Below, piece after piece: positions 44,477 through 52,654 of a stretch of 64,000 bases of DNA. This DNA comes from Poritiphilus sp965212595 (GTDB taxonomy: Bacteria; Bacteroidota; Bacteroidia; Flavobacteriales; Flavobacteriaceae): NCBI GenBank assembly GCA_965212595.1, contig CBDBVE010000003.1:1-64000 (forward strand), in the 5' to 3' direction. A model generated the notes under the pieces. The model ran no database searches and had not been told where the DNA came from. It worked only from the letters and a program-made list of their open reading frames with translations. Position 1 is the stretch's first letter; every line of letters begins with the position of its first letter. The position numbers were made by a program, and so were the translations under genes.

Positions 44477-44851
44477 TTAAGCCTCAGGATTCATTGGGGT
44501 GTAGAAGAATTCTTCCCAAACTACTTTTCCATCCTCCACCTTATAAAGGCACACTTCTTCCATTTTACTACGTGGAGCCCCTTTAAAGGTTACATCCATA
44601 ACCAGGGAAATCGAAAAAAACTTATCCGCGACCAAGGGATCAGAAACTTCCATCCCATGCACCTCTTCCACCATGCTGTTAAAATGTTCGGCTTTTTGCT
44701 TTACTGCTTCCAAACCCCGAACCTCTTTCATAGGACTGCCATCTGGCTCTAGGCTTATAATATCGTCTCCATAAAGATCGGCAATAGCTTCATCGAATTG
44801 CCCTGATCTGCAATAACTGACCAATTTGTCGGCCACCTCTTTTGTAGTCAT
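44477..44851 (-). CDS. SnoaL/NTF2-like protein
   Basis: The 124-residue protein is a cone-shaped alpha+beta fold of the nuclear-transport-factor-2 type: an N-terminal helix pair (VADKLVSYCRSGQFDEAIADLYGDD), EVRGLEAVKQKAEHF, and beta strands ending VVWEEFFYTP. Such proteins act as small isomerases, hydrolases or binding proteins. No catalytic residues can be named. It stands between a terminator and the DUF2461 gene, which lies upstream on the same strand. Confidence 0.8.
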   Translation of the reverse strand: MTTKEVADKLVSYCRSGQFDEAIADLYGDDIISLEPDGSPMKEVRGLEAVKQKAEHFNSMVEEVHGMEVSDPLVADKFFSISLVMDVTFKGAPRSKMEEVCLYKVEDGKVVWEEFFYTPMNPEA

Positions 44852-44876
44852 AACTGTATTGTTTTATGATTAAATT

Positions 44877-45536
44877 TTATAGCAAAGCTTCGTCCAGGAA
44901 GCTGTTCATTGGCCTTATTTCTTTAAAGTAATGAATGATAAAGTCTGGTAATTCTGCAGAATTATAGTGTGCCTTTAGGGGCAACTGAGCCATGGCGTAA
45001 AATTGTTTGTTGTAGATCAATTCTGTTTTTTCGGCCGCCTGAAGCAAACTTTTGTCCAGTCTTTTTGACTTCTCCCCTTTTAACGCTCCAAATTTTTCAA
45101 TGAAACTGGTCGCCCCGGTAATTTTCGAAAAAGTCGCGACCTCATCTGCGATAAGAGATCTCACTTTTTTCAACTCTGGCGGTTGAATCATAAACAAGCC
45201 CCCTCCTACATGAATAGTATCTGCATCTATCCCTAAATAATAACCCGGGAAAACCGATTTTTTCCCGTTAGGGGAGAATCCGGCCTTCATAACCAAATTG
45301 TAGGGCGTTTTGTCTTTTGAAAATCGCACATCCCGGTTTATTCTAAAAAGTGCCTTTTTAGGATCGGGCAAAATACGTTTGTCCCAATCTATTAAAGTGG
45401 GTAGTAGGGCCTCAAGCAACTCTAAAAAGGGTGCTTTTACATCGGTTTCATATCGTTTTTTATTTGCGTGAAACCATTCTTTGTGATTGTTTTTGGCCAA
45501 TTCTTTAAAGAAGTGGCTGTAATTTTCGGTAATCAT
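44877..45536 (-). CDS. DUF2461 family protein
   Basis: The 219-residue protein shows the DUF2461/TIGR02453 landmarks: FFKELAKNNHKEWFHANKKRYE at the N-terminus, RINRDVRFSKDKTPY near residue 68, and PGYYLGIDADTIHVGGGLF near residue 97. The function is unknown. It sits one base after the TfoX-like gene on the same strand, with three to four genes apparently in one unit. Confidence 0.88.
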   Translation of the reverse strand: MITENYSHFFKELAKNNHKEWFHANKKRYETDVKAPFLELLEALLPTLIDWDKRILPDPKKALFRINRDVRFSKDKTPYNLVMKAGFSPNGKKSVFPGYYLGIDADTIHVGGGLFMIQPPELKKVRSLIADEVATFSKITGATSFIEKFGALKGEKSKRLDKSLLQAAEKTELIYNKQFYAMAQLPLKAHYNSAELPDFIIHYFKEIRPMNSFLDEALL

Positions 45537-45537
45537 T

Positions 45538-45870
45538 TCAATTCTTATTTAAAAGAGGAGCAATAGCTTTCCGCCCCCAGGCCACCAGTTGCTCATCATT
45601 CTCTAAAACCTGCTTAGGAATTTTAGCATAAGGCATTTTAGCGTGTTTTGCAGCATTAAAAGATTCAAAATCTGCCGCATTATTTTCATTGAGTTTGAGA
45701 TAGCTTTCTGCCTGAGAATTAACCATAGCGAACATTTTGCCGGCGCAAAATATGCCGTAACCGCCAAACATTTTCTTGCTATAGACATCACCAATAACTT
45801 CCAATGAAGATACAATTTGATTGGCCTTAACTTCGGCTTCTCGTGTTAATTTTGCGCCTTTTTCTCCCAT
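45538..45870 (-). CDS. TfoX/Sxy N-terminal domain protein
   Basis: From ATG 45870 the protein has about 110 residues with the TfoX_N pattern: KKMFGGYGIFCAGKMFAMV and YLKLNENN, then MPYAKIPKQVL. A start at 45921 is also possible and would overlap the upstream gene by 49 bases; I prefer 45870, two bases after that gene's stop. TfoX/Sxy promotes competence in gamma-proteobacteria, but short TfoX_N proteins elsewhere have no established role. Confidence 0.82.
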   Translation of the reverse strand: MGEKGAKLTREAEVKANQIVSSLEVIGDVYSKKMFGGYGIFCAGKMFAMVNSQAESYLKLNENNAADFESFNAAKHAKMPYAKIPKQVLENDEQLVAWGRKAIAPLLNKN

Positions 45871-45872
45871 GG

Positions 45873-46187
45873 CTACATTTTCTTTATTTGGTTTAGGGCT
45901 CTTAGTGTCAGCTTTTCCCAATTGTGTTCAAACGCCACGTCTACTTCATACCAACCTTTCATAGGTTTTTTATTTTTAAAAGGACTAAAAACAGTCATAA
46001 TGCCTCCCAATTCTTCTGTAGAAATCGCATCACCCAATTTAAAAACCATCTTGTTCTTGCTGGAAAGAAAAGCGAATACTTTTCCATGGAAGTGGATAGC
46101 CGGAGCACTCATCATTTTTCCTTTTGTTACTCCTTGATAAGAAGTACAAAAATGAGTTGTGATCTTTTCAAACTTTTCAACTTCCAT
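45873..46187 (-). CDS. Second small TfoX/YjbR-like protein
   Basis: The protein has about 104 residues from ATG 46187; an ATG at 46208 adds seven residues. MMSAPAIHFHGKVFAFLSSKNKMVFKL has the same strand order as the TfoX_N core of the next gene (MFG-G-GK-FA...KL). It is probably a divergent paralogue. The C-terminus WYEVDVAFEHNWEKLTLRALNQIKK is common in small DNA-association or MmcQ/YjbR-fold proteins. It lies directly upstream of the TfoX-like gene; function unknown. Confidence 0.7.
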   Translation of the reverse strand: MEVEKFEKITTHFCTSYQGVTKGKMMSAPAIHFHGKVFAFLSSKNKMVFKLGDAISTEELGGIMTVFSPFKNKKPMKGWYEVDVAFEHNWEKLTLRALNQIKKM

Positions 46188-46261
46188 CCGGGCAAGCCTT
46201 TTCCTCAAAGCTACAAAAGCACAAAAGGAGTTGTTAAGGGCAAATAAGACACTTTAAAGGG

Positions 46262-46292
46262 TTGATTGTGCCAGATACTTCGCGTATTTTTG
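46262..46292 (+). promoter_or_regulatory. Promoter TTG-N20-TATTTTTG for the GlxA-type regulator
   Basis: TTG is at 46262-46264 and TATTTTTG at 46285-46292. The ATG at 46335 is 42 bases downstream. Confidence 0.6.
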
Positions 46293-46334
46293 AGTTACTG
46301 CAACGGGCTTTTAGTGCTCATTAAATTAGAGGAG

Positions 46335-47351
46335 ATGAAACATGTTAGTATCCTGGTGCCAAAAGAAAACGCAATTCTAAGTAATGTCGTAGGGCCTCAT
46401 AAGGTGTTTTCCGCTGCCAACCAGTTTTTGAAACAGAGTGGAAAGCTTAGAGAAGACTTTTTTGATATTCATCTGGTTGGTCTGGAAAAAAATACGGCAC
46501 TGTACGATGGCGCTTTTAGCATTCATTGCGACAGCACAATTTACGATACCAAAAAGACCGATCTTATTCTTATTCCAGCAGTAAAGCCAGATGGTCTATT
46601 AGAAGATCTGGAGAAGAATCGCGATGCGATTCCATGGATCATTCAGCAGAGAAAAGCGCACAATGCGGAAGTTGCAAGTATGTGTCTTGGCGCTTTTGTG
46701 TTGGCTCAAACAGGGTTGGTTAATGGCAAACAGTGCGCAACACACTGGGCAGCAATGGAACTTTTTAGGCAAATGTATCCCGAGGTTGGCCTCGTCTCAA
46801 ATAAAGTAGTAACAGATGAGGATGGTATATATACAAGTGGAGGAGCATATTCTTTTCTCAATTTAATGCTCCATCTGGTAGAAAAGTATTGTGGGCGGGA
46901 AGTGGCCATATATCTTTCAAAGTTTTTCGAGATTGAAATAGATCGAGACAATCAAAACCAGTTTGCCATTTTTCAGGGACAAAAAGACCATGCCGATGAG
47001 AAAATCAAGGAAGCTCAAACCTATATTGAAGGAAATGTATCAGAAAAAATTTCTGTTGAAAGCCTTGCAGAGCGCGTAGCAATAAGTAGAAGAAACTTTG
47101 TTCGCAGGTTTAAAAAAGCGACTAAGAATACTCCTTTAGAGTATATACAGAGAGTAAAGGTAGAAGCGGCAAAACGCAGTTTAGAATCTACACAAAATAA
47201 TATCGCTGAGGTAATGTTCGGGGTTGGGTATTCTGACCAAAAAGCTTTCCGAACCGTTTTTAAGAAATATGTAGGCCTGTCCCCTGTAGCTTACAAGAGC
47301 AAATACAACAGGAACACCGCAGATATTGCTTATAAAACCAGCGCCTGGTAG
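46335..47351 (+). CDS. GlxA family AraC-type transcriptional regulator with DJ-1/PfpI domain
   Basis: From ATG 46335 (preceded by GAGGAG, a rare purine-rich site here) the protein has about 338 residues. The N-terminal DJ-1/PfpI-like domain has VASMCLGAFVLAQTG with Cys at the nucleophile elbow near residue 117 and CATHWAAMELF after it. The C-terminal AraC DNA-binding domain has SVESLAERVAISRRNFVRRFKKATKNTPLEYIQ and VGYSDQKAFRTVFKKYVGLSP. Such regulators respond to small metabolites. The target genes are not evident. The longer frame to 46266 starts inside the promoter and is rejected. Confidence 0.92.
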   Translation: MKHVSILVPKENAILSNVVGPHKVFSAANQFLKQSGKLREDFFDIHLVGLEKNTALYDGAFSIHCDSTIYDTKKTDLILIPAVKPDGLLEDLEKNRDAIPWIIQQRKAHNAEVASMCLGAFVLAQTGLVNGKQCATHWAAMELFRQMYPEVGLVSNKVVTDEDGIYTSGGAYSFLNLMLHLVEKYCGREVAIYLSKFFEIEIDRDNQNQFAIFQGQKDHADEKIKEAQTYIEGNVSEKISVESLAERVAISRRNFVRRFKKATKNTPLEYIQRVKVEAAKRSLESTQNNIAEVMFGVGYSDQKAFRTVFKKYVGLSPVAYKSKYNRNTADIAYKTSAW

Positions 47352-47464
47352 CTACTTTAAAAACACTTTTGCCGTTTGCTATTAAAATAAAGGTAATTTT
47401 ACCGTTCAACGGTATAATAAACCCGTTGTTTTTCAGTTAAGAATACGAAAGAATACCGGGAATT

Positions 47465-50005
47465 TTGAAGCTTCGAACCACTTTAGTCACATCAATAATT
47501 ATTGGGGGCATTATCTTGAACGCATGTTCTACGAAAAAAGATGCCTTTGTCAACCGCAATTGGCATGCGCTCAACACCAAATTCAATGTCCTCTATAATG
47601 GAAATCTTGCCTTCGAAGAAGGACGGGCCCAACTCAATGCAACTTATATAGATAATTACTGGGAAATTCTGCCAGTTGAGCGGCTAGAGGTGAAGGATGA
47701 AATAAAACTGGATTCTGAAGATAACAATCCGAATTTTATCATCGCCGAAGAGAAGGCCACAAAAGCCATACAGAAACATAGTATGGATATTAAGGATGAG
47801 GAGCGCAATCCACAAACGGATGAGGCTTTTTTATTATTGGGCAAGGCTCGCTATTTTGATCAACGCTATATCCCCGCTCTCGAAGCCTTCAATTATGTAC
47901 TTCGAAAATATACAGAAAGCGATAAACTTAATGAGGCTACAATTTGGCGTGAGAAAACCAATATAAGGCTTGAGAATGAAGAATTAGCTCTAAAGAACCT
48001 AAAGCGCCTTCTCAAGTTTGAAGAACTTAAAGATCAGGAATATGCAGATACACGGGCAATGATGGCTCAGGCTTACATTAATCTGAATGCACCCGATACA
48101 GCCATCCAACAGCTAAAGATTGCCACGGCATATACCAAAAAAAACCCTGAAAAAGGAAGATATCTTTTTATCATAGGCCAACTCTACAATCAACTGGATT
48201 TTAGAGATAGTGCAAACCTGGCGTTTGACAAGGTCATCGAACTCAATCGCAAATCGCCAAGAGTTTATATGATAAATGCCCATATAAAGAAGATTCAGAA
48301 CACAGCAATTAGCGAAAGCAATAATGAGGCCTTGTTTGAGTATCTCACAGATCTTGAAGAAAATAGAGAAAACAGACCTTTCCTTGACAAAATATATCGG
48401 GAAATCGCAGAGTTCCATATGAAAACAGGCTCGGATAGCTTAGGGTTGGTATACTATAACAAGTCGCTTAGGGCTACCCGGAATATTCCACAGCTAAATG
48501 CGCTGAACTACGAAAATCTTGCCAATTATTATTTTGATGAGAACGTTTATAAAACCGCCGGAGCTTATTATGACAGTGTTTTAACCAACCTTCCTGAGAA
48601 TACAAAAAAGTTCAGAAGCACTAAAAAGAAATTGGATAATCTGGAAGATGTGATAGCATATGAGGAGGTGGTACAATACGCAGACAGTGTAATTACGCTG
48701 TTTAACATGACCGATGACCAGAAAACGGCTTATTTCGAGGAGTATATAGAAGGCCTTAAAAGGGCTGCCGAAAAAGCCGCAAAAGAACAAGAAGATAGAG
48801 CCACAGCAGGGTTTGCAGCCTTTGCCGAAACCAAAGGAGGAAAGGAAAATAAGGGCAAGTTTTATTTCTATAATATCACAAGCCTTGGTTATGGTAAAAC
48901 CGAATTTAAAAATAGATGGGGAGAAAGAGAGCTGGAAGATGATTGGCGCTGGAGTAATAAAGCACGAACCCTGGCTTCAGATTCTTCTACAGACATTGCC
49001 GTAGTTGCGGATAGTACTGCTACAGATTTAACCGAGGAGCAAAAATATTCGGTAGACTTCTATGTAGACAGGATTCCAAAAGATAAAACCGTTATCGACA
49101 GCCTTCAGAAAGAAATGACCTTTGCGAATTATCAATTAGGACTCATTTACAAGGAAAAATTCAAGGAGAATTTATTAGCGGCCGGGAAACTCGAAGAAGT
49201 CTTAAAATCTGATCCTGAGGAGCGACTCGTATTACCTTCTAAATACAACCTGTATAAAATTTATGAGGAGTCAGGGAGCACGCTCGCGGAGGAAATGAAA
49301 CAAAACATTATTAACAACCACCCGGATTCTCGCTACACCGAGATCCTGCTTAATCCTGAAGCAGTATTAGCGAATTCCGCAGACAGCCCTGATGCCAAAT
49401 ACGCGGCACTCTATAAACTCTTTGAAAAACAGGAATTTTTACAAGTAATTACAGGAGCAGAGGAAAATATAAAGACCTATACCGGAGACCCTGCGGCCCC
49501 GAAATTTGAAATGCTGAAAGCCAACGCGATTGGAAGGCTACAGGGATTTCTGGAGTTTAAGGAAGCGCTTAATTATGTAGCCTTAAATTATCCAAACAAC
49601 CCCGAAGGCAAGAAGGCCCAGGAAATGATATCAGAACAATTGCCGAAACTAGAGGATAAGGAATTCTCACCTGAAACCGGTTCGAGTGGCACTGGGAACT
49701 GGAAAGTAGTGTTTCCATTTAAGCGAAAAGATAACGAGTTGGCTTTGAAATTGAAGAAACGGCTCGAAGAGTCTATTGAAGAATTGAGATACAAGAATAT
49801 CGTGTCAAAGGATATATACAATCTGGAAGATCAATTTGTAGTTGTACATGGATTTAAGTCGAAAGATTTTGCTCTGGGTTATGTGGAGCTTCTAAAAATT
49901 AACAAGGATTACAGGATTGATAATGAGAATTTTGTAATTTTGTCATCCAACTACAAGATCGTCCAGGTTCATAAAAACTTGCAGGAATATAAAAATCAGT
50001 TTTAA
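47465..50005 (+). CDS. porW: Type IX secretion/gliding lipoprotein PorW/SprE
   Basis: The 846-residue outer-membrane lipoprotein has a lipobox ILNAC with Cys21 and TPR-like helix pairs in the first half (EAFLLLGKARYFDQRYIPALEAFNYVLRKY near residue 125). The opening KKDAFVNRNWHALNTKFNVLYNGNLAFEEG is characteristic of PorW/SprE. In Flavobacterium the protein is needed for gliding and secretion, linking the energised ring to the outer-membrane translocon. The C-terminus is lysine-rich. The start is TTG 47465; no ATG precedes the lipoprotein signal. Bactofilin and the ATP synthase genes follow. Confidence 0.92.
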   Translation: MKLRTTLVTSIIIGGIILNACSTKKDAFVNRNWHALNTKFNVLYNGNLAFEEGRAQLNATYIDNYWEILPVERLEVKDEIKLDSEDNNPNFIIAEEKATKAIQKHSMDIKDEERNPQTDEAFLLLGKARYFDQRYIPALEAFNYVLRKYTESDKLNEATIWREKTNIRLENEELALKNLKRLLKFEELKDQEYADTRAMMAQAYINLNAPDTAIQQLKIATAYTKKNPEKGRYLFIIGQLYNQLDFRDSANLAFDKVIELNRKSPRVYMINAHIKKIQNTAISESNNEALFEYLTDLEENRENRPFLDKIYREIAEFHMKTGSDSLGLVYYNKSLRATRNIPQLNALNYENLANYYFDENVYKTAGAYYDSVLTNLPENTKKFRSTKKKLDNLEDVIAYEEVVQYADSVITLFNMTDDQKTAYFEEYIEGLKRAAEKAAKEQEDRATAGFAAFAETKGGKENKGKFYFYNITSLGYGKTEFKNRWGERELEDDWRWSNKARTLASDSSTDIAVVADSTATDLTEEQKYSVDFYVDRIPKDKTVIDSLQKEMTFANYQLGLIYKEKFKENLLAAGKLEEVLKSDPEERLVLPSKYNLYKIYEESGSTLAEEMKQNIINNHPDSRYTEILLNPEAVLANSADSPDAKYAALYKLFEKQEFLQVITGAEENIKTYTGDPAAPKFEMLKANAIGRLQGFLEFKEALNYVALNYPNNPEGKKAQEMISEQLPKLEDKEFSPETGSSGTGNWKVVFPFKRKDNELALKLKKRLEESIEELRYKNIVSKDIYNLEDQFVVVHGFKSKDFALGYVELLKINKDYRIDNENFVILSSNYKIVQVHKNLQEYKNQF

Positions 50006-50025
50006 CCCCAAAACCCATAAACAAA

Positions 50026-50343
50026 ATGTTTTCAGACAACAAAAAACCTAGAACTATGAATGAGATCGGAGGACAACCCAACAGAATTGAAAAGAATACT
50101 AAGATCAAAGGGGACATTGTTTCAGAAGCAGATTTTAGAATAGACGGAAAACTAGACGGCAATGTAAAAACATCCGGAAAAGTAGTTATTGGAAAGGATG
50201 GCTATATACACGGGAAAGTTGAGTGTGTGAATGCCGATATTGAAGGGAGTTTTAACGGCGAACTTCTTGTTTCTGACCTGTTGTCCTTAAAGGCATCTGC
50301 TGTAATCGAAGGAACAGTCTCTGTTTCAAAGCTGGCTTGTTGA
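50026..50343 (+). CDS. Bactofilin family polymer-forming protein, frameshifted near the end
   Basis: As assembled, 105 residues are encoded, with the bactofilin beta-helix core: NRIEKNTKIKGDIVSEADFRIDG, GKVVIGKDGYIHGKVECVNADIEG and LLSLKASAVIEGTV. Bactofilins form static cytoplasmic filaments. Relatives continue after (S)KL with a VEPGA(A/T)FNA(S/T)CTMK motif. Here that motif is present in the +1 frame from 50339, so one extra base near 50335-50339 ends the protein early. Corrected, it would reach 50527 and about 167 residues. It follows porW by 20 bases. Confidence 0.88.
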   Translation: MFSDNKKPRTMNEIGGQPNRIEKNTKIKGDIVSEADFRIDGKLDGNVKTSGKVVIGKDGYIHGKVECVNADIEGSFNGELLVSDLLSLKASAVIEGTVSVSKLAC

Positions 50344-50527
50344 GCCAGGTGCTGCCTTTAACGCCTCATGTACGATGAAAGGAAAAGCAGGCCTTAGCAG
50401 CTCTAGTAGTTCTGCCAGTAGTAGTTCTAGCACAAGTAGTTCTTCAGCAAGCAGTTCTGGAAGTTATAAATCTTCTGTAGGAAGCAGCAGCTCTAGTAGC
50501 GCCAATGAACCAGCAAAAGCCTCCTAA
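50339..50527 (+). other. Displaced C-terminal part of bactofilin with a serine-rich tail
   Basis: The frame from 50339 reads VEPGAAFNASCTMKG, the missing end of the bactofilin core. About 45 residues of mostly Ser follow, with blocks of AGC/TCT/AGT codons, and then ANEPAKAS before TAA at 50525-50527. The AtpZ-like gene starts inside it at 50505. Confidence 0.8.
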
Positions 50528-50755
50528 GAAAAAGAATGCTCTAAATTCTTACGCCCGGTATTCCGGTATTGCCATACAAATGCTGGCAATTATCGGCTTG
50601 GCTACCTATGGAGGGGTTAAATTAGACGAAGCTTATCCGAATCAGTACAGCGCATATACTTTAGTATGCATCCCTCCTGGGAGTAGCTTTAGCGATGTAC
50701 TTTGTAGATAAAACAGGTTTCTAAGGCTTCGAAGAACCTGAATACACGAGAATGA
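50505..50755 (+). pseudogene. AtpZ-like protein gene with two apparent frameshifts
   Basis: ATG 50505 begins MNQQKPPKKKNALNSYARYSGIAIQM and LDEAYPNQYSAYTLV, which is the AtpZ/AtpI-type two-helix protein found before atpB. As assembled it ends at 50711. Dropping one C from CCC 50672-50674 and one G near 50707 restores LLGVALAMYFV-IKQVSKASKNLNTRE and a TGA at 50753-50755. That TGA overlaps the next ATG (50752) in the typical ATGA fashion, which supports the corrected reading. Single-base errors in the consensus are the simplest explanation; true decay is the alternative. Confidence 0.8.
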
Positions 50756-51138
50756 TTAAGGACATTGGGGTTTTTTTATTGCGGCTTGCGTTGCTTTCCG
50801 CATTGCTATTTGCTGTTCACTTTTACATTTTGTTTCAATTTTTTCAGGGAGATCTCTATTTTCCTTTGTGGACCAGTATATTGCTTTAACGCGGCTATGG
50901 CGTTTGTGGTTTATGCAGCACTGAGATATTTTAGTGAGGTGCAGCCTCAAAATATCTTGAAGTTATTTCTAATATTGACCCTTCTAAAAATGGCTTTGGT
51001 AGTTGTTTTTTTGCTTGCCTCCTTTTTCTTAAAAAATCAGCGCATATTCAACTCGAAATATTCAATTTTTTCATCCCCTATTTTTTGTTCCTGATCGTAG
51101 AAATTATGGGGCTTACAAAATTTCTTCAAAAAAGCTGA
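50752..51138 (+). pseudogene. ATP synthase subunit I-like membrane protein gene with two apparent frameshifts
   Basis: ATG 50752 reads MIKDIGVFLLRLALLSALLFAVHF until a stop at 50887. The +1 frame from about 50876 continues with VYCFNAAMAFVVYAALRYFSEVQPQN and two hydrophobic helices. A third frame from about 51070 gives FIPYFLFLIVEIMGLTKFLQKS and a stop at 51136-51138. The joined protein has four membrane helices and sits just upstream of atpB, like an AtpI-type subunit. One extra A near 50875 and one missing T in the run 51066-51071 would explain the breaks. Confidence 0.78.
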
Positions 51139-51156
51139 ACAAACTGGGCTAGAAGT

Positions 51157-51186
51157 TTGTCAGTTAATATAATGTGTGTATTTTTG
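51157..51186 (+). promoter_or_regulatory. Promoter TTG-N19-TATTTTTG for the atp operon
   Basis: TTG at 51157-51159 and TATTTTTG at 51179-51186 have exactly the N19 spacing of the Bacteroidota consensus. ATG of atpB is 41 bases further on. This promoter would make the atp genes independent of porW-bactofilin. Confidence 0.7.
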
Positions 51187-51227
51187 CAGCGAATTTTTCA
51201 GAGGGGTTTTTACCATAAAAAATTTCA

Positions 51228-52304
51228 ATGCAGAACAATACTTTCAAAGCTTTTTTAACCGCCGTCTTGCTCAGCTTTTTTACGGCAGGTTTTGCAGCCT
51301 CTGAGAAGGCTTCAGATTCGGAAGAAAAACCGTTTGATACTAAAGAACTTATTTTTCATCACATTAAGGACAGTCACGGCTTTCATGTAGCTGGAGATTT
51401 CTCTGTTGCCTTGCCCGTAATTCTATGGACAGACAATGGCTTGGTGACTTTTATGTCCAGTGAATTTCATCACGACATTGAAGGAAAAACCCTTGTTGAA
51501 AGCAAAGGGATGAATTTTGTAAATGTGCATGAAAAAATATACCAGCTGGAAGCCGGGGCATCAGCTGTTGAATTTGACGCCCAAGACCATCCTGTAAATG
51601 CCAAGAGGCCAATAGATCTTTCTATCACCAAGAATGTATTTTCAATGCTTCTTTCCATGGTGGTTATTTTTCTGATTTTCCTTACAGCCGCACGTTCGTA
51701 CAGGAAGAGTTCAGACAATGTGCCTACAGGAATAGGGAAGTTCTTAGAACCCATCATCGTCTTTATCCGTGATGAGGTTGCAATACCTAATATCGGGGAG
51801 CAGAAGTACCATAAGTACATGCCCTTCTTGCTTACCCTTTTCTTTTTTATCTGGATCAACAATATTTTCGGGCTTATCCCATTTTTCCCCTTTAGCAGTA
51901 ACCTAAGTGGAAACATTGCATTTACCAGTACGCTTGCTGTAATTACTTTTATAATTACACTTTTTAGCAGCAAGAAATACTACTGGAAGCACATGCTTTG
52001 GATGCCAGGTTTGCCCGTACCTATGAAATTATTTTTAGCACCCATTGAGATCATTGGGATGTTTGTTAAGCCTATAGCACTTTTAATACGTTTGTTTGCT
52101 AACATTACAGCGGGTCACGTCATTGTACTGAGTTTGATCTCGTTGATTTTTATTCTGAATACAGAATGGGCAGCACTTGTGTCTGTACCTTTCACCGTAT
52201 TTATCAGTGTTATTGAGGTACTGGTAGTGGCTATTCAGGCCTATATTTTTACCATGCTTTCAGCCCTGTATTTCGGGCAGGCATTAGAAGAAGAGCATCA
52301 TTAA
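51228..52304 (+). CDS. atpB: ATP synthase F0 subunit a
   Basis: The 358-residue membrane subunit forms the proton half-channels against the c-ring. An N-terminal signal peptide (FLTAVLLSFFTAGFAA) and a roughly 100-residue extracytoplasmic extension precede the conserved part, as in other Bacteroidota. The essential Arg is in LLIRLFANITAGHVI near residue 288. The first gene of the atpBEFHAG run, behind its own promoter. Confidence 0.96.
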   Translation: MQNNTFKAFLTAVLLSFFTAGFAASEKASDSEEKPFDTKELIFHHIKDSHGFHVAGDFSVALPVILWTDNGLVTFMSSEFHHDIEGKTLVESKGMNFVNVHEKIYQLEAGASAVEFDAQDHPVNAKRPIDLSITKNVFSMLLSMVVIFLIFLTAARSYRKSSDNVPTGIGKFLEPIIVFIRDEVAIPNIGEQKYHKYMPFLLTLFFFIWINNIFGLIPFFPFSSNLSGNIAFTSTLAVITFIITLFSSKKYYWKHMLWMPGLPVPMKLFLAPIEIIGMFVKPIALLIRLFANITAGHVIVLSLISLIFILNTEWAALVSVPFTVFISVIEVLVVAIQAYIFTMLSALYFGQALEEEHH

Positions 52305-52327
52305 TTAATTTTTAAATATTTCTAACT

Positions 52328-52573
52328 ATGAGTTTAGCATTAGTACAGGAAGCCGCTGCGGCCGTTGATTATGGAGCATTTGCTGCAATTGGAGCCGGTT
52401 TGGCTGCAATCGGTGGTGGTATCGGTGTAGGTAAAATTGGTGGAGCTGCTATGGAAGCCATGGCACGCCAGCCAGAGATGCAAGGAAAACTTCAAGGTTC
52501 AGCAATCGTTCTTATCGCCTTTATTGAGGCGGTAGCGCTTTTTGGAGTTGTAGTTTCATTTCTTGCAACCTAA
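52328..52573 (+). CDS. atpE: ATP synthase F0 subunit c
   Basis: The 81-residue two-helix protein forms the proton-carrying ring. The glycine-rich first helix is AAIGAGLAAIGGGIGVGKIGG, the polar loop ARQPEMQGKLQ, and the ion-binding Glu lies in IAFIEAVALFG near residue 66. No Na-binding Gln pattern stands out, so H+ is the likely ion. A strong hairpin follows its stop. Confidence 0.97.
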   Translation: MSLALVQEAAAAVDYGAFAAIGAGLAAIGGGIGVGKIGGAAMEAMARQPEMQGKLQGSAIVLIAFIEAVALFGVVVSFLAT

Positions 52574-52583
52574 GACTAAAACA

Positions 52584-52620
52584 AAAATTGAGGTACTGCG
52601 GTTGGCCGTACCTCAATTTT
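52584..52620 (+). promoter_or_regulatory. Strong hairpin between atpE and atpF
   Basis: A perfect 13-base stem, AAAATTGAGGTAC (52584-52596) and GTACCTCAATTTT (52608-52620), encloses an 11-base loop. It ends in AAAA/TTTT arms like a bidirectional terminator. It sits inside the operon, 34 bases before atpF. It may act as a partial terminator or as a 3' barrier that keeps atpE mRNA more abundant, since c is needed in 8-15 copies. Confidence 0.75.
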
Positions 52621-52654
52621 AATAGTTTGAAATAAGAAAAGAAAAAGAATAGAT

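Noticed and set aside
50401..50500. Serine codon run as a CRISPR or microsatellite array
   Set aside because: The repeat units are irregular, vary in codon choice and read as a protein tail in frame with bactofilin.
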